NCBI GenBank assembly: GCA_900540205.1
Contig: UQER01000014.1
Span: 13,898-77,897, forward strand
Direction: 5' to 3'
Length of the DNA: 64,000 nucleotides
From: an uncultured Porphyromonadaceae bacterium
Lineage (GTDB): Bacteria; Bacteroidota; Bacteroidia; Bacteroidales; Muribaculaceae
Made by a program: the position numbers and the translations under genes. Below, piece after piece: positions 43,869-50,865 of the stretch. Below the pieces are notes generated by a model, which saw only the letters and a list, made by a program, of their open reading frames with translations, did no database searches and was not told the DNA's origin. How positions within the stretch are numbered: position 1 is the stretch's first letter; each line of letters opens with the position of its first letter.

Positions 43869-45191
43869 TTATTCGGACAGGAACAATTTATCGGACAGCG
43901 CATTGAGGGCGCGCACCTTATCCTCCTTCTTCACAAGGAATGAGATGTTGTAGTTCGAGCCTCCGTAGGAAATCATGCGCAGGGGGATGTCGCGCAACGC
44001 ATCGACGGCCTTGGCCTCGAAGCCTCGGTTGTGCCATTCAAGGTCGCCAACCACGCACACAATCACCATATCATAGTCTACGGTGACGGTGCCTATCTCT
44101 TTAAGTTCGTCGATGATGTGCTCCAGTTTCAGCGGATTGTCGATAGTCACCGAAATACCCACCTCCGAGGTGGCGATCATGTCGATGGGACGCTTGTAGG
44201 CGTCGAATATCTCGAACACGCGGTGGATGAACCCTTGCGCCGTGAGCATGCGCGTGGATTTGATTTTTATAGCAATGACGTTGTCCTTGGCGGCCACAGC
44301 CTTGATGGAACGGGAATGTACGGTATTGTATATCAATGTGCCGCGTGCAGTCGGATCCATTGTGTTGAGCACTCGCACGGGGATATTGTTGAGCTTGGCG
44401 GGCATCACGCAGGCCGGATGCAGAATCTTTGCACCGAAATAGGCAAGCTCGGCAGCCTCGTCGAAATGCAGCTCGTGCACCGGCTCGGTGTGCTCCACGA
44501 AACGTGGGTCGTTGTTGTGCATACCGTCTATGTCGGTCCATATCTCTATCTCCTCGGCATAGATGGCGGCCCCGATGAGCGATGCGGTAAGGTCGCTGCC
44601 GCCGCGCTGCAGATTGTCGATGTCGCCTGCCGCATTCCGGCATATGAAGCCCTGTGTGACGAACAGCGCGGCTTCGGGATGAGCATCGAGCATGGGCTGC
44701 AGATGAGAGGTGATATAATCCACGTCAGCCTCGCCGTCGGCATCGGTACGCATGAATTCGAGTGCCGGAAGCCACACCGAAGCCGTGCCCTGCTCCTGCA
44801 TGTAGAGATGCATCAGGGTGGTGGAGATAAGTTCGCCCTGAGCCAGAATCTCCTTCTCCTGCACGGAGGTGAACTCCCCTTCATGTGCAAAGGTGCGCAG
44901 GAAGCGGAACACATCGCCGACGGCAGCCGTGGCAGCCTCCCGGGTGGCCTCTTTGTCGTAAAGCTCGGCTATGACCTCGGTATATTTTTTCTCCAGGCTA
45001 TTGATGGTGGCCTTTGCGCCGTTTACATTATGGCGGTAAAGGTATTCGGCTATCTCCACCAGCGTGTTGGTGGTGCCTGACATGGCCGAAAGCACAATGA
45101 TGTTGTTGCCGCGGGGAGTGACGAGGGCGGCCACCTCTTTTATGCGTTTGGCACTTCCGACGGAGGTGCCTCCGAATTTCAATACTTTCAT
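43869..45191 (-). CDS. lysC: aspartate kinase
   Basis: Phosphorylates aspartate, first step to lysine, threonine, methionine and diaminopimelate. The 440-aa monofunctional enzyme begins MKVLKFGGTSVGSAKRIKEVA, with RGGSDLTASLIGAAI and EIWTDIDGMHNNDPRFV in the kinase domain, and two C-terminal ACT domains (about 300-440; FDAYKRPIDMIATSEVGISV) for feedback control. No lysine riboswitch was seen in the 84-bp leader, which instead holds a 16-bp direct repeat. It follows ftsE on the same strand. Confidence 0.95.
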   Translation of the reverse strand: MKVLKFGGTSVGSAKRIKEVAALVTPRGNNIIVLSAMSGTTNTLVEIAEYLYRHNVNGAKATINSLEKKYTEVIAELYDKEATREAATAAVGDVFRFLRTFAHEGEFTSVQEKEILAQGELISTTLMHLYMQEQGTASVWLPALEFMRTDADGEADVDYITSHLQPMLDAHPEAALFVTQGFICRNAAGDIDNLQRGGSDLTASLIGAAIYAEEIEIWTDIDGMHNNDPRFVEHTEPVHELHFDEAAELAYFGAKILHPACVMPAKLNNIPVRVLNTMDPTARGTLIYNTVHSRSIKAVAAKDNVIAIKIKSTRMLTAQGFIHRVFEIFDAYKRPIDMIATSEVGISVTIDNPLKLEHIIDELKEIGTVTVDYDMVIVCVVGDLEWHNRGFEAKAVDALRDIPLRMISYGGSNYNISFLVKKEDKVRALNALSDKLFLSE

Positions 45192-45201
45192 ATGTGGTGA
45201 A

Positions 45202-45242
45202 TGCGGGATTGCTTCTGTTGAGTGTTTGCGGGATTGCTTCTG
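45202..45242. repeat. 16-bp direct repeat in the lysC leader
   Basis: TGCGGGATTGCTTCTG occurs at 45202-45217 and again at 45227-45242, a 25-bp period, just upstream of lysC and after the ftsE stop (45276). It could be a small duplication or a paired regulator site. Confidence 0.7.
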
Positions 45243-45275
45243 CTTAGTTTTTTTGTAATGACAATGGCGCGGAGG

Positions 45276-45953
45276 TCAGATTTCCACGTTGTCCTGATCC
45301 ACAAGCTGCTTGTCAATGCAGTGCAGCACACGGGCAGGATACTGCTCCACAAGCTGGAGGTTGTGGGTGGCCATCACAACGGCGGTGCCGTGCTCCGAGA
45401 TTTCCCTGAGCGTGCGCACAATGTTGTCACCCGTCACGGGGTCAAGATTGCCGGTGGGTTCGTCGGCCAGAATCAGACGCGGATTGTTGAGCAAGGCACG
45501 GGCAATGACGATGCGCTGCTGTTCGCCGCCCGAAAGCTCATGCGGCATCTTGTAGCTCTTGTTGGCCATGCCCACACGACCCAGCACATGCTCAATGCGT
45601 TCCTCCTTTTCGTCGCTGTTCTTCCAGCCGGTGGCATCAAGCACGAATTTCAGGTTCTGGAACACCGTGCGGTCCGTGAGCAGCTGAAAATCCTGAAACA
45701 CAATGCCGATCTGACGGCGCAGCATAGGCACATCCTTACGCTTGATACCCACGAGGTCGAAATCCATCACGCGGGCCTCGCCGGTAAATACCGGAATTTC
45801 GGCATACATCGACTTCAAAAGACTCGACTTGCCGCTGCCCACTTTACCGATAAGATAAACGAACTCGCCTTCGGAAAGGGAGAAATCAACATGCTTGAGC
45901 ACCACAAGCTCATCACGCAGAATCTCCACATCCTTATATTGAACTATACTCAT
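45276..45953 (-). CDS. ftsE: cell-division ABC ATPase FtsE
   Basis: 225-aa ATPase that with FtsX controls septal peptidoglycan hydrolases. From MSIVQYKDVEILRDELVVLK (45953; earlier in-frame codons read through the promoter), it has Walker A GKVGSGKS at 36-43, the signature LSGGEQQRIVIARALL, Walker B LILADEPTGNLD and the H-loop ATHN. The IVFQDFQLLTDRTV Q-loop region is typical of FtsE. No ftsX is adjacent; the next gene on the strand is lysC. A good promoter -7 box lies 30 bp upstream. Confidence 0.9.
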   Translation of the reverse strand: MSIVQYKDVEILRDELVVLKHVDFSLSEGEFVYLIGKVGSGKSSLLKSMYAEIPVFTGEARVMDFDLVGIKRKDVPMLRRQIGIVFQDFQLLTDRTVFQNLKFVLDATGWKNSDEKEERIEHVLGRVGMANKSYKMPHELSGGEQQRIVIARALLNNPRLILADEPTGNLDPVTGDNIVRTLREISEHGTAVVMATHNLQLVEQYPARVLHCIDKQLVDQDNVEI

Positions 45954-45982
45954 ATTCTTTATGCTATGCCTTGTTAGACTTG

Positions 45983-45990
45983 CAAAGTTA
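45983..45990 (-). promoter_or_regulatory. -7 box of the ftsE promoter
   Basis: TAACTTTG on the minus strand, 30 bp before the ftsE start. No matching -33 box at the usual distance. Confidence 0.6.
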
Positions 45991-46062
45991 GGCCAACGCA
46001 GCCAATTAAGTGATGCTGCCCCACAAATTAACAAAATTTTAACAGCCGCCATCCCTCACCCG

Positions 46063-46095
46063 TTTCAAACCGACCTATCATTTTCATTATCTTTG
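46063..46095 (+). promoter_or_regulatory. promoter of yjbQ
   Basis: TTTC at 46063-46066, 21 bp, then TATCTTTG at 46088-46095. The -33 box has one mismatch to TTTG; the -7 box is perfect. Leader about 45 nt. Confidence 0.6.
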
Positions 46096-46146
46096 CATTC
46101 GTTTGGCGGCAGGTGGCCGCGACAAATTATTATCCGACAGACAGAC

Positions 46147-46560
46147 ATGACAGAACAGACTGAATTCACACTGCGCCCGCGCGGGAGGGGCATACATCTG
46201 GTGACTGGCGAGATTCTCGGCCAGTTGCCTACGCTGCCGCGTGTAGGGCTGCTCAACCTGCTCATCAAGCACACATCGGCGGCACTCGCGCTGAACGAAA
46301 ATGCCGACCCCGACGTAAGGCACGACATGAATGCCATTTTCGACCGGCTTGTGCCGGAGAATGCACCGTTCTACCTTCACACCGACGAAGGGCCCGACGA
46401 TATGCCGTCGCATGCCAAATCCGTAATCGTCGGCTCATCGCTCACGATTCCCGTAACTAACCACAGACTCAATCTCGGCACCTGGCAGGGAATTTATCTC
46501 TGTGAGTTCCGCGACTACGGCGGCGCACGGCGCATAGTGGCCACCGTGACCGGCGACTGA
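46147..46560 (+). CDS. YjbQ/UPF0047 family protein
   Basis: 137 aa from MTEQTEFTLRPRGRGIHLVTGEI (46147). The family signature is complete: LLIKHTSAALALNENADPDVRHDM, then DDMPSHAKSVIVGSSLTIPV and LGTWQGIYLCEFRDYG near the C-terminus, with the conserved His and Asp cluster that could bind metal. A weak thiamine phosphate synthase activity has been reported for relatives, but the physiological role is unclear. Followed after 51 bp by a possible 40-aa membrane protein on the same strand. Confidence 0.92.
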   Translation: MTEQTEFTLRPRGRGIHLVTGEILGQLPTLPRVGLLNLLIKHTSAALALNENADPDVRHDMNAIFDRLVPENAPFYLHTDEGPDDMPSHAKSVIVGSSLTIPVTNHRLNLGTWQGIYLCEFRDYGGARRIVATVTGD

Positions 46561-46611
46561 CACAATGCCATTTTGCCATCCACGTTCGCCATCATCCGCC
46601 ACACTTCCGAC

Positions 46612-46734
46612 ATGGCTTTGGCCGCCGCATACATTGCCACTTATATCGGCATCCTTGCTGCCCTGACGGGGCTTTACCTGCTGATCGGGAAGGTGTCACC
46701 ACGCCTGTTGCGCATTCTCACGGACCGGAGCTGA
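46612..46734 (+). CDS. possible 40-residue single-span membrane protein
   Basis: The frame reads MALAAAYIATYIGILAALTG, continues LYLLIGKVSPRLLRIL and ends after a short TDRS tail. It has one hydrophobic helix (about 1-25) followed by a basic tail, the usual design of small bacterial membrane proteins. It lies 51 bp after yjbQ in the same direction and codon use resembles its neighbours. I have no family for it, and it could be chance. The rest of the 434-bp gap before tig holds only the tig promoter. Confidence 0.45.
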   Translation: MALAAAYIATYIGILAALTGLYLLIGKVSPRLLRILTDRS

Positions 46735-46876
46735 CTTACATCTCCATTTTATCACGTCACATCATGCAGACAGTGGAATTTGCCCGCACGAATTTAAGCT
46801 CCTGAAATCAACATGAAGTCACACTCGCAAATCGGCTGAAATCAACGTCGAAATGTTGCTCAAATTCCGTTAATTA

Positions 46877-46908
46877 TTTCTCAAATAGAAAATTATTGCT
46901 TAATTTTG
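46877..46908 (+). promoter_or_regulatory. promoter of trigger factor
   Basis: TTTC (46877-46880), 20 bp, then TAATTTTG (46901-46908). Perfect -7, one-mismatch -33. Leader about 80 nt. Confidence 0.65.
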
Positions 46909-46994
46909 CACCGCTAAAACCGAAAATCAATAATAACAACTTATGCACAGCCGGGCCGCACAGCGGCGTGGCCATGCCTAAAAACACTTAATAT

Positions 46995-48356
46995 ATGCAA
47001 GTTACGCTTGAAAAGAACGGCAATCTCGAAGGCCGCATAAAAGTTGAAGTTGTCAAGGACGACTACGCTCAGAAGGTCGACAAAGAACTTAAAGAAATTG
47101 GCCGCACACGCCAGATTCCCGGCTTCCGCAAGGGCCATGTAAGCATCGACCAGCTGCGTCGCCGCTTCGGCAAAGACGTGAAAAGCCACGTGCTCAACGA
47201 AGAGGTTTATCGTGCCGTAATCGATTATATCCGCGAAAACAAGCTTGACGTTCTCGGCGAACCCCTCCCCGTTGAAGTCAAGGAAATCAACCTCGACGAC
47301 ACCGACTACACTTTCGAATACGAAATCGGTCTCGCTCCCGAAATCAACGTAGAGCTTAACAAGGACATCACAGTGCCCTACTACACCATCAACGTAACTG
47401 ACGAAATGGTGAAAGAGCAGGACACCGCCCTCTGCGAGCGTTTCGGCGCACAGGTTCCCGGCGAGGAAGTTGATGCCAAAGCCCTTGTGAAAGGTGCCAT
47501 CATGCAGCTGGCCGAAGACGGCACAGTGCGCACCGACGAAGATGCAGTGCAGGTTGTGGACGGCATCGTTGCCCCCATGTACTTCACCGACAAAGAGCAG
47601 GCAGCCCTGTTCCTCGGCAAGAAAGTCGGCGACAAGGTAGTGTTCAATCCCTTCAAGACATGCAACGGCAATGCCGCAGAACTTGCCTCCATGCTCCACG
47701 TCGACAAGGACAAAGCCGTTACACTCACCGGCGATTTCGAACTTGCAATCTCCGAAATCATCGTCCTCAAGCCCGCACAGCATGGCGAGGAATTCTATAA
47801 AGAAGTATTCCCCGGCAACGCCGAGGTAACCGACGAAGACAAATATTTCGCCGAACTCCGCAAGATGATTGCCTCGCAGCTCGCCCCCAACAGCGACCAT
47901 CTGTTCAACCGCGACGCCCAGAAACTGATTATTGAAAAATTCGGCAACTTCGATCTCCCCGCCGAATTCCTCAAGAAATGGCTCGTTGCCCGCAACGAAG
48001 GTCTCACCGCCGAAAATGTGGACGAGGAATACTCCAAGATGGTCGACTCCATCAAATGGGAACTGCTCCGCGGCAAAATCGCAGCAGCACACGACATCAA
48101 GGTCACCGAAGACGATATGCTCAACTTCGCCAAGGCAATTGCCATGCAGCAGTTCGCACAGTACGGCATGACCAACATGGACGAAGAGACCCTCACAAAC
48201 TACGCACGTCGCATCCTTGAGGACAAGAACTACCGTTCGCGCATGACCGAGGACGTGGCCAACCGCAAACTCTTCAATGTGGTAAAGGCCCTCGTCAACC
48301 TCGACGAAAAGACCGTAAGCCTCGACGAGTTCAAGCAGCTCGCACAGGCCGAATAA
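46995..48356 (+). CDS. tig: trigger factor chaperone
   Basis: 453-aa ribosome-associated chaperone. The ribosome-binding signature is in residues 38-50 (RTRQIPGFRKGHV, close to the GFRxGKxP motif but with VS after GH). The PPIase-like domain (about 150-235) is weakly conserved, as in other Bacteroidota, and lacks the usual FDG signature by eye. The C-terminal helical arms run from about 250 to the end. Transcribed alone from the promoter at 46877. The long minus-strand frame over it is a shadow. Confidence 0.92.
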   Translation: MQVTLEKNGNLEGRIKVEVVKDDYAQKVDKELKEIGRTRQIPGFRKGHVSIDQLRRRFGKDVKSHVLNEEVYRAVIDYIRENKLDVLGEPLPVEVKEINLDDTDYTFEYEIGLAPEINVELNKDITVPYYTINVTDEMVKEQDTALCERFGAQVPGEEVDAKALVKGAIMQLAEDGTVRTDEDAVQVVDGIVAPMYFTDKEQAALFLGKKVGDKVVFNPFKTCNGNAAELASMLHVDKDKAVTLTGDFELAISEIIVLKPAQHGEEFYKEVFPGNAEVTDEDKYFAELRKMIASQLAPNSDHLFNRDAQKLIIEKFGNFDLPAEFLKKWLVARNEGLTAENVDEEYSKMVDSIKWELLRGKIAAAHDIKVTEDDMLNFAKAIAMQQFAQYGMTNMDEETLTNYARRILEDKNYRSRMTEDVANRKLFNVVKALVNLDEKTVSLDEFKQLAQAE

Positions 48357-48380
48357 CAAGCCATACAACCCAACATCAGC

Positions 48381-48416
48381 AGGCGCTGTGCCCCCGTCAT
48401 AAGGAGCACAGCGCCT
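48381..48416 (+). terminator. hairpin after tig
   Basis: 11-bp perfect stem (48381-48391 with 48406-48416) 25 bp after the stop. The tail GTTGCATCC is poor in T, so termination strength is uncertain. Confidence 0.5.
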
Positions 48417-48528
48417 GTTGCATCCGGCATATAGCTGCAATCAACATCGCGTTTTATTGTTGGCGGCCTTGACCCGCAGAGACATGCGTTTTGAGCCGCA
48501 GAGTGATGGCACGACAGTTTTTTATTAC

Positions 48529-48536
48529 TAATTTTG
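48529..48536 (+). promoter_or_regulatory. -7 box upstream of the AraC remnant
   Basis: TAATTTTG fits TAnnTTTG and lies 17 bp before the first ATG of the remnant, suggesting the broken gene may still be transcribed. Confidence 0.5.
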
Positions 48537-48552
48537 CCCTTATAACATTTAA

Positions 48553-48750
48553 ATGGCAATGGCAATAAACCAGAAAGAGAACCTCGGCCCGATGAAGCTG
48601 ATATTCAATTACAACAATGTGTTCTACAGCTTCTTTTACGACGACCTTAGCGGCTGCATCCACCGCTCGCGGGAATATGCGCTCAACTATGTGTACTCCG
48701 GCGAGATGATTCTCGACAACGGAACCGAAAAGATTCATGTGCGCAAAGGG
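48553..48750 (+). pseudogene. truncated AraC-type regulator, N-terminal cupin part only
   Basis: The first 66 codons read like the amino end of Bacteroidota AraC-family regulators: KLIFNYNNVFYSFFYDDL, then EYALNYVYSGEMILDNG and KIHVRKG, where intact relatives continue with the rest of the cupin domain and a C-terminal double helix-turn-helix. Here similarity stops at 48750; the open frame drifts on to 48873 through a terminator and antisense into hxlR, producing a non-family tail. I infer loss of the 3' part by deletion. A -7 box is still present upstream. Confidence 0.65.
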
Positions 48751-48771
48751 ATATCCATCAACACAACAATC

Positions 48772-48809
48772 GGGGCAGTGATCATATGCATCATTGCCCC
48801 TGCTTTTTT
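48772..48809 (+). terminator. terminator at the hxlR/AraC-remnant junction
   Basis: 10-bp stem with one G-U (48772-48781 with 48791-48800) followed by TGCTTTTTTG. It includes the hxlR stop codon (48791-48793) and stops plus-strand transcripts from the remnant. Confidence 0.75.
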
Positions 48810-49174
48810 GCCGATTCGTAGCGGCGGCGGTGGGTCATCACGTTTTTCATGTTCTGCTGCGCCCATTCCGTGAGCTGCATTATCAGCGGAATGAGCGAGC
48901 GGCCGGTGTCAGTGAGCGTATACTCCACTTTGGGTGGCACCTGCGCATACACCTTGCGGTCAATCAGGCCGTCGGCATCCAGTGTCTTAAGTGTGGTGGA
49001 GAGCACCCGTGTGGAAATATCGGGAATCATACGCCCCAGCTCGTTGAACCTCACAACACCCGCTCCGTTGATCACCAGTAAAACCAGCAGCGACCATTTG
49101 TCGCCGAATCTGGCCACCACATTGCGTATCGGACAAATCTCGATGATTGAATTGCTGTTTTCTTTCTTTTTCAT
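48791..49174 (-). CDS. HxlR-family transcriptional regulator
   Basis: 127-aa winged-helix protein. The HxlR core is clear: EICPIRNVVARFGDKWSLLVLLVL-type first helix with the conserved Cys used for redox sensing in several relatives, RFNELGRMIPDISTRVLSTTLKTL as recognition region, and PPKVEYTLTDTGRSLIPLI as the wing. It is divergent from a cupin gene and an operator-like inverted repeat lies between them, so it probably represses that gene and perhaps itself. Its 3' end meets the decayed AraC gene. Confidence 0.93.
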   Translation of the reverse strand: MKKKENSNSIIEICPIRNVVARFGDKWSLLVLLVINGAGVVRFNELGRMIPDISTRVLSTTLKTLDADGLIDRKVYAQVPPKVEYTLTDTGRSLIPLIMQLTEWAQQNMKNVMTHRRRYESAKKQGQ

Positions 49175-49194
49175 TTAAATTACACTTTATTTCA

Positions 49195-49226
49195 CAAAGC
49201 TACTATCAAATCCGCATATACACAAA
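49195..49226 (-). promoter_or_regulatory. promoter of hxlR
   Basis: On the minus strand TTTG (49226-49223), 20 bp, then TAGCTTTG (49202-49195), a full match to the Bacteroidota consensus, ending 21 bp before the start codon. Confidence 0.8.
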
Positions 49227-49292
49227 TCCGATAAATTATTTTCCGAAAAATTTAAACCGCCAATTGCCTGCCGCTCTGCAAAAGTGATAAAA

Positions 49293-49320
49293 AGGTTACT
49301 ATATGGTAGAAAAGTAACCT
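49293..49320. promoter_or_regulatory. operator: AGGTTACT-N12-AGTAACCT
   Basis: An 8-bp perfect inverted repeat (49293-49300 and 49313-49320) with a 12-bp AT-rich spacer. It ends one base before the -33 box of the cupin promoter, where a bound dimer would block polymerase. The TTACT...AGTAA half-sites resemble those of known HxlR-family regulators. Confidence 0.75.
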
Positions 49321-49321
49321 C

Positions 49322-49352
49322 TTGACACAACGCCGTTTGCGTTGTAACTTTG
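49322..49352 (+). promoter_or_regulatory. promoter of the cupin gene
   Basis: TTG at 49322-49324, 20 bp, then TAACTTTG at 49345-49352; perfect -7 and correct spacing. It starts directly after the inverted repeat. Leader about 20 nt. Confidence 0.8.
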
Positions 49353-49380
49353 CAGCAAATCGAACAAATATACCAACACA

Positions 49381-49830
49381 ATGAAACAGATTCAGACAAT
49401 CGGCAAAGGCGCGAATTTCAGCGCTGCCAACTTCGGCAAACTGACCGACATCAAGGATTACGTCCTCCAGCTCGGTCCGGAAATCAAGATTCCGGGAAAA
49501 GTATTCGGCGGCCAAGCCGTCGGTGCCACCGGTGGTGAATTCTCATTTCAGGTATTCGCACCCGGGCAGCAGACCGGCTTCCTCCATACGCACAAAAATC
49601 ACGAGGAGCTGTACTTCTTCCTTTCAGGCAAAGGCGAATTCCAGGTAGACGGCGAAGTGTTTCCCGTGGAGGAAGGCTCCGTGGTCCGTGTGGCGCCCGA
49701 CGGGAAGCGTTCGGTGCGGAACAACGGCACCGCCCCGCTGGTGATGCTCTGCGTGCAGTATAGCGGCAACACATTCACTGCCGACGACGCAGCGGACGGA
49801 AACATCCTGAATGAGCCGGTCAACTGGTAA
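49381..49830 (+). CDS. cupin-domain protein, likely HxlR-regulated
   Basis: 149-aa single-domain cupin. Motif 1 is GFLHTHKNHEELYFFLSGKGEFQVDGE with the metal-binding His/His/Glu set, and motif 2 follows as GSVVRVAPDGKRSVRNNGTAPL. One metal-ligand His of motif 2 seems replaced by a Lys/Arg-rich segment, so metal binding may be partial. Such small cupins include isomerases, dioxygenase-like and quercetinase-like proteins; the activity cannot be told. Divergent from hxlR, sharing its operator region, which suggests induction by a reactive or toxic small molecule. Confidence 0.88.
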   Translation: MKQIQTIGKGANFSAANFGKLTDIKDYVLQLGPEIKIPGKVFGGQAVGATGGEFSFQVFAPGQQTGFLHTHKNHEELYFFLSGKGEFQVDGEVFPVEEGSVVRVAPDGKRSVRNNGTAPLVMLCVQYSGNTFTADDAADGNILNEPVNW

Positions 49831-49864
49831 CCCTCCCTCCTCCATAACTTTTTAACATTACACA

Positions 49865-49905
49865 CGCACCGCATGCAGTGGCCACCCGCCATTGCGTGCG
49901 GTGCG
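49865..49905 (+). terminator. hairpin after the cupin gene
   Basis: 13-bp stem with one T-G pair (49865-49877 with 49893-49905), 35 bp after the stop. No U-run follows, so this may be a stability hairpin instead. Confidence 0.4.
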
Positions 49906-49952
49906 CTGCATAGTGCCAGAAGGGAATTGCATGCCCCGATGCAGCAACAATA

Positions 49953-49984
49953 TTTGATATTTTCAGAAAAAAGTATTATCTTTG
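49953..49984 (+). promoter_or_regulatory. clpP promoter
   Basis: TTTG (49953-49956), 20 bp, TATCTTTG (49977-49984): exact match to the Bacteroidota sigma-ABfr type consensus. Leader about 60 nt. Confidence 0.85.
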
Positions 49985-50048
49985 AATTACCAAACCTTGC
50001 CCGAAGCCTTCGGGCCATACAAACATGAATTGATTTGCAGATAAAAAT

Positions 50049-50744
50049 ATGAACAGAAACAACGATTTCCGCAATTTCGCGGTAAAACATCTCGGCATGA
50101 ACGGCCTTGCTCTCGACCAGTACACCTCGGCCACCGACAATGCCATCCGTTCAAGCTACATCTCCCCCACCATCATTGAGGAACGCCAGCTCAACGTGGC
50201 GCAGATGGACGTGTTCTCACGCCTCATGATGGACCGCATCATCTTCCTCGGCACCGACGTAAACGACTATTCGGCAAACGTGGTGCAGGCACAGCTGCTC
50301 TATCTCGACTCGGCCGATCCCGGCAAGGATGTGACAATCTACATCAACTCGCCCGGCGGATCGGTATATGCAGGTCTCGGCATCTACGACACGATGCAGT
50401 ATATCTCAAGCGACGTGGCCACCATCTGCACAGGTATGGCCGCATCCATGGCTGCCGTGCTGCTCGTCGCAGGCCAGAAAGGAAAACGTTTCGCTCTGCA
50501 GCACTCGCGCGTGATGATTCACCAGCCCATGGGAGGCGCCCAGGGACAGGCATCCGACATCGAGATTACAGCACGTGAAATCCAGAAACTCAAAAAGGAA
50601 CTCTATCACATCATAGCCGACCATTCCGGCCAGCCTTTCGAAAAAGTGGAGCGCGACTCCGACCGCGACTACTGGATGACAGCCCAGGAGGCTCTGGACT
50701 ACGGCATGATTGACCGCGTTCTGGTGAAGGGACAGCAGGCCTGA
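50049..50744 (+). CDS. clpP: ATP-dependent Clp protease proteolytic subunit
   Basis: 231-aa serine protease that forms the double-heptamer chamber fed by ClpX. Catalytic Ser133 lies in CTGMAASMAAVLLVAG and His158 in HSRVMIHQPMGG; the Asp is in the EKVERDSDRDYWM region. The N-terminus has about 30 extra residues compared with E. coli ClpP, as is usual for this phylum's propeptide-bearing forms. Transcribed from a consensus promoter and followed by clpX 121 bp later. Confidence 0.97.
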   Translation: MNRNNDFRNFAVKHLGMNGLALDQYTSATDNAIRSSYISPTIIEERQLNVAQMDVFSRLMMDRIIFLGTDVNDYSANVVQAQLLYLDSADPGKDVTIYINSPGGSVYAGLGIYDTMQYISSDVATICTGMAASMAAVLLVAGQKGKRFALQHSRVMIHQPMGGAQGQASDIEITAREIQKLKKELYHIIADHSGQPFEKVERDSDRDYWMTAQEALDYGMIDRVLVKGQQA

Positions 50745-50785
50745 TGCCCCGCACCCGGCATGTGCCCCATGATTCCGCCAACCCT

Positions 50786-50808
50786 GTAGGGTCGTGACCT
50801 GTCACGAC
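50786..50808 (+). repeat. REP-like hairpin, type 3, between clpP and clpX
   Basis: GTAG then an 8-bp perfect stem GTCGTGAC / GTCACGAC with a CT loop. Same design as the REPs at 31746 and 33003 with yet another stem, here as a single copy inside an operon. Confidence 0.7.
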
Positions 50809-50865
50809 TGCCACGTTGCGGAATAAACGAAAACGAAATAAAGCTGTTTTTACAGACAAATACAA

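Noticed and set aside
45192..45275. Lysine riboswitch ahead of lysC
   Set aside because: The gap is only 84 bp, far shorter than an L-box, and shows no matching stems; only a direct repeat is present.
45276..45953. Missing ftsX next to ftsE as a sign of gene loss
   Set aside because: I believe ftsE and ftsX are often unlinked in Bacteroidota, so absence from this window is not evidence of loss.
46941..48440. 499-codon minus-strand frame opposite trigger factor
   Set aside because: Antisense to an intact tig gene with its own promoter; product shows no domain, only F/V/E/G-rich shadow sequence.
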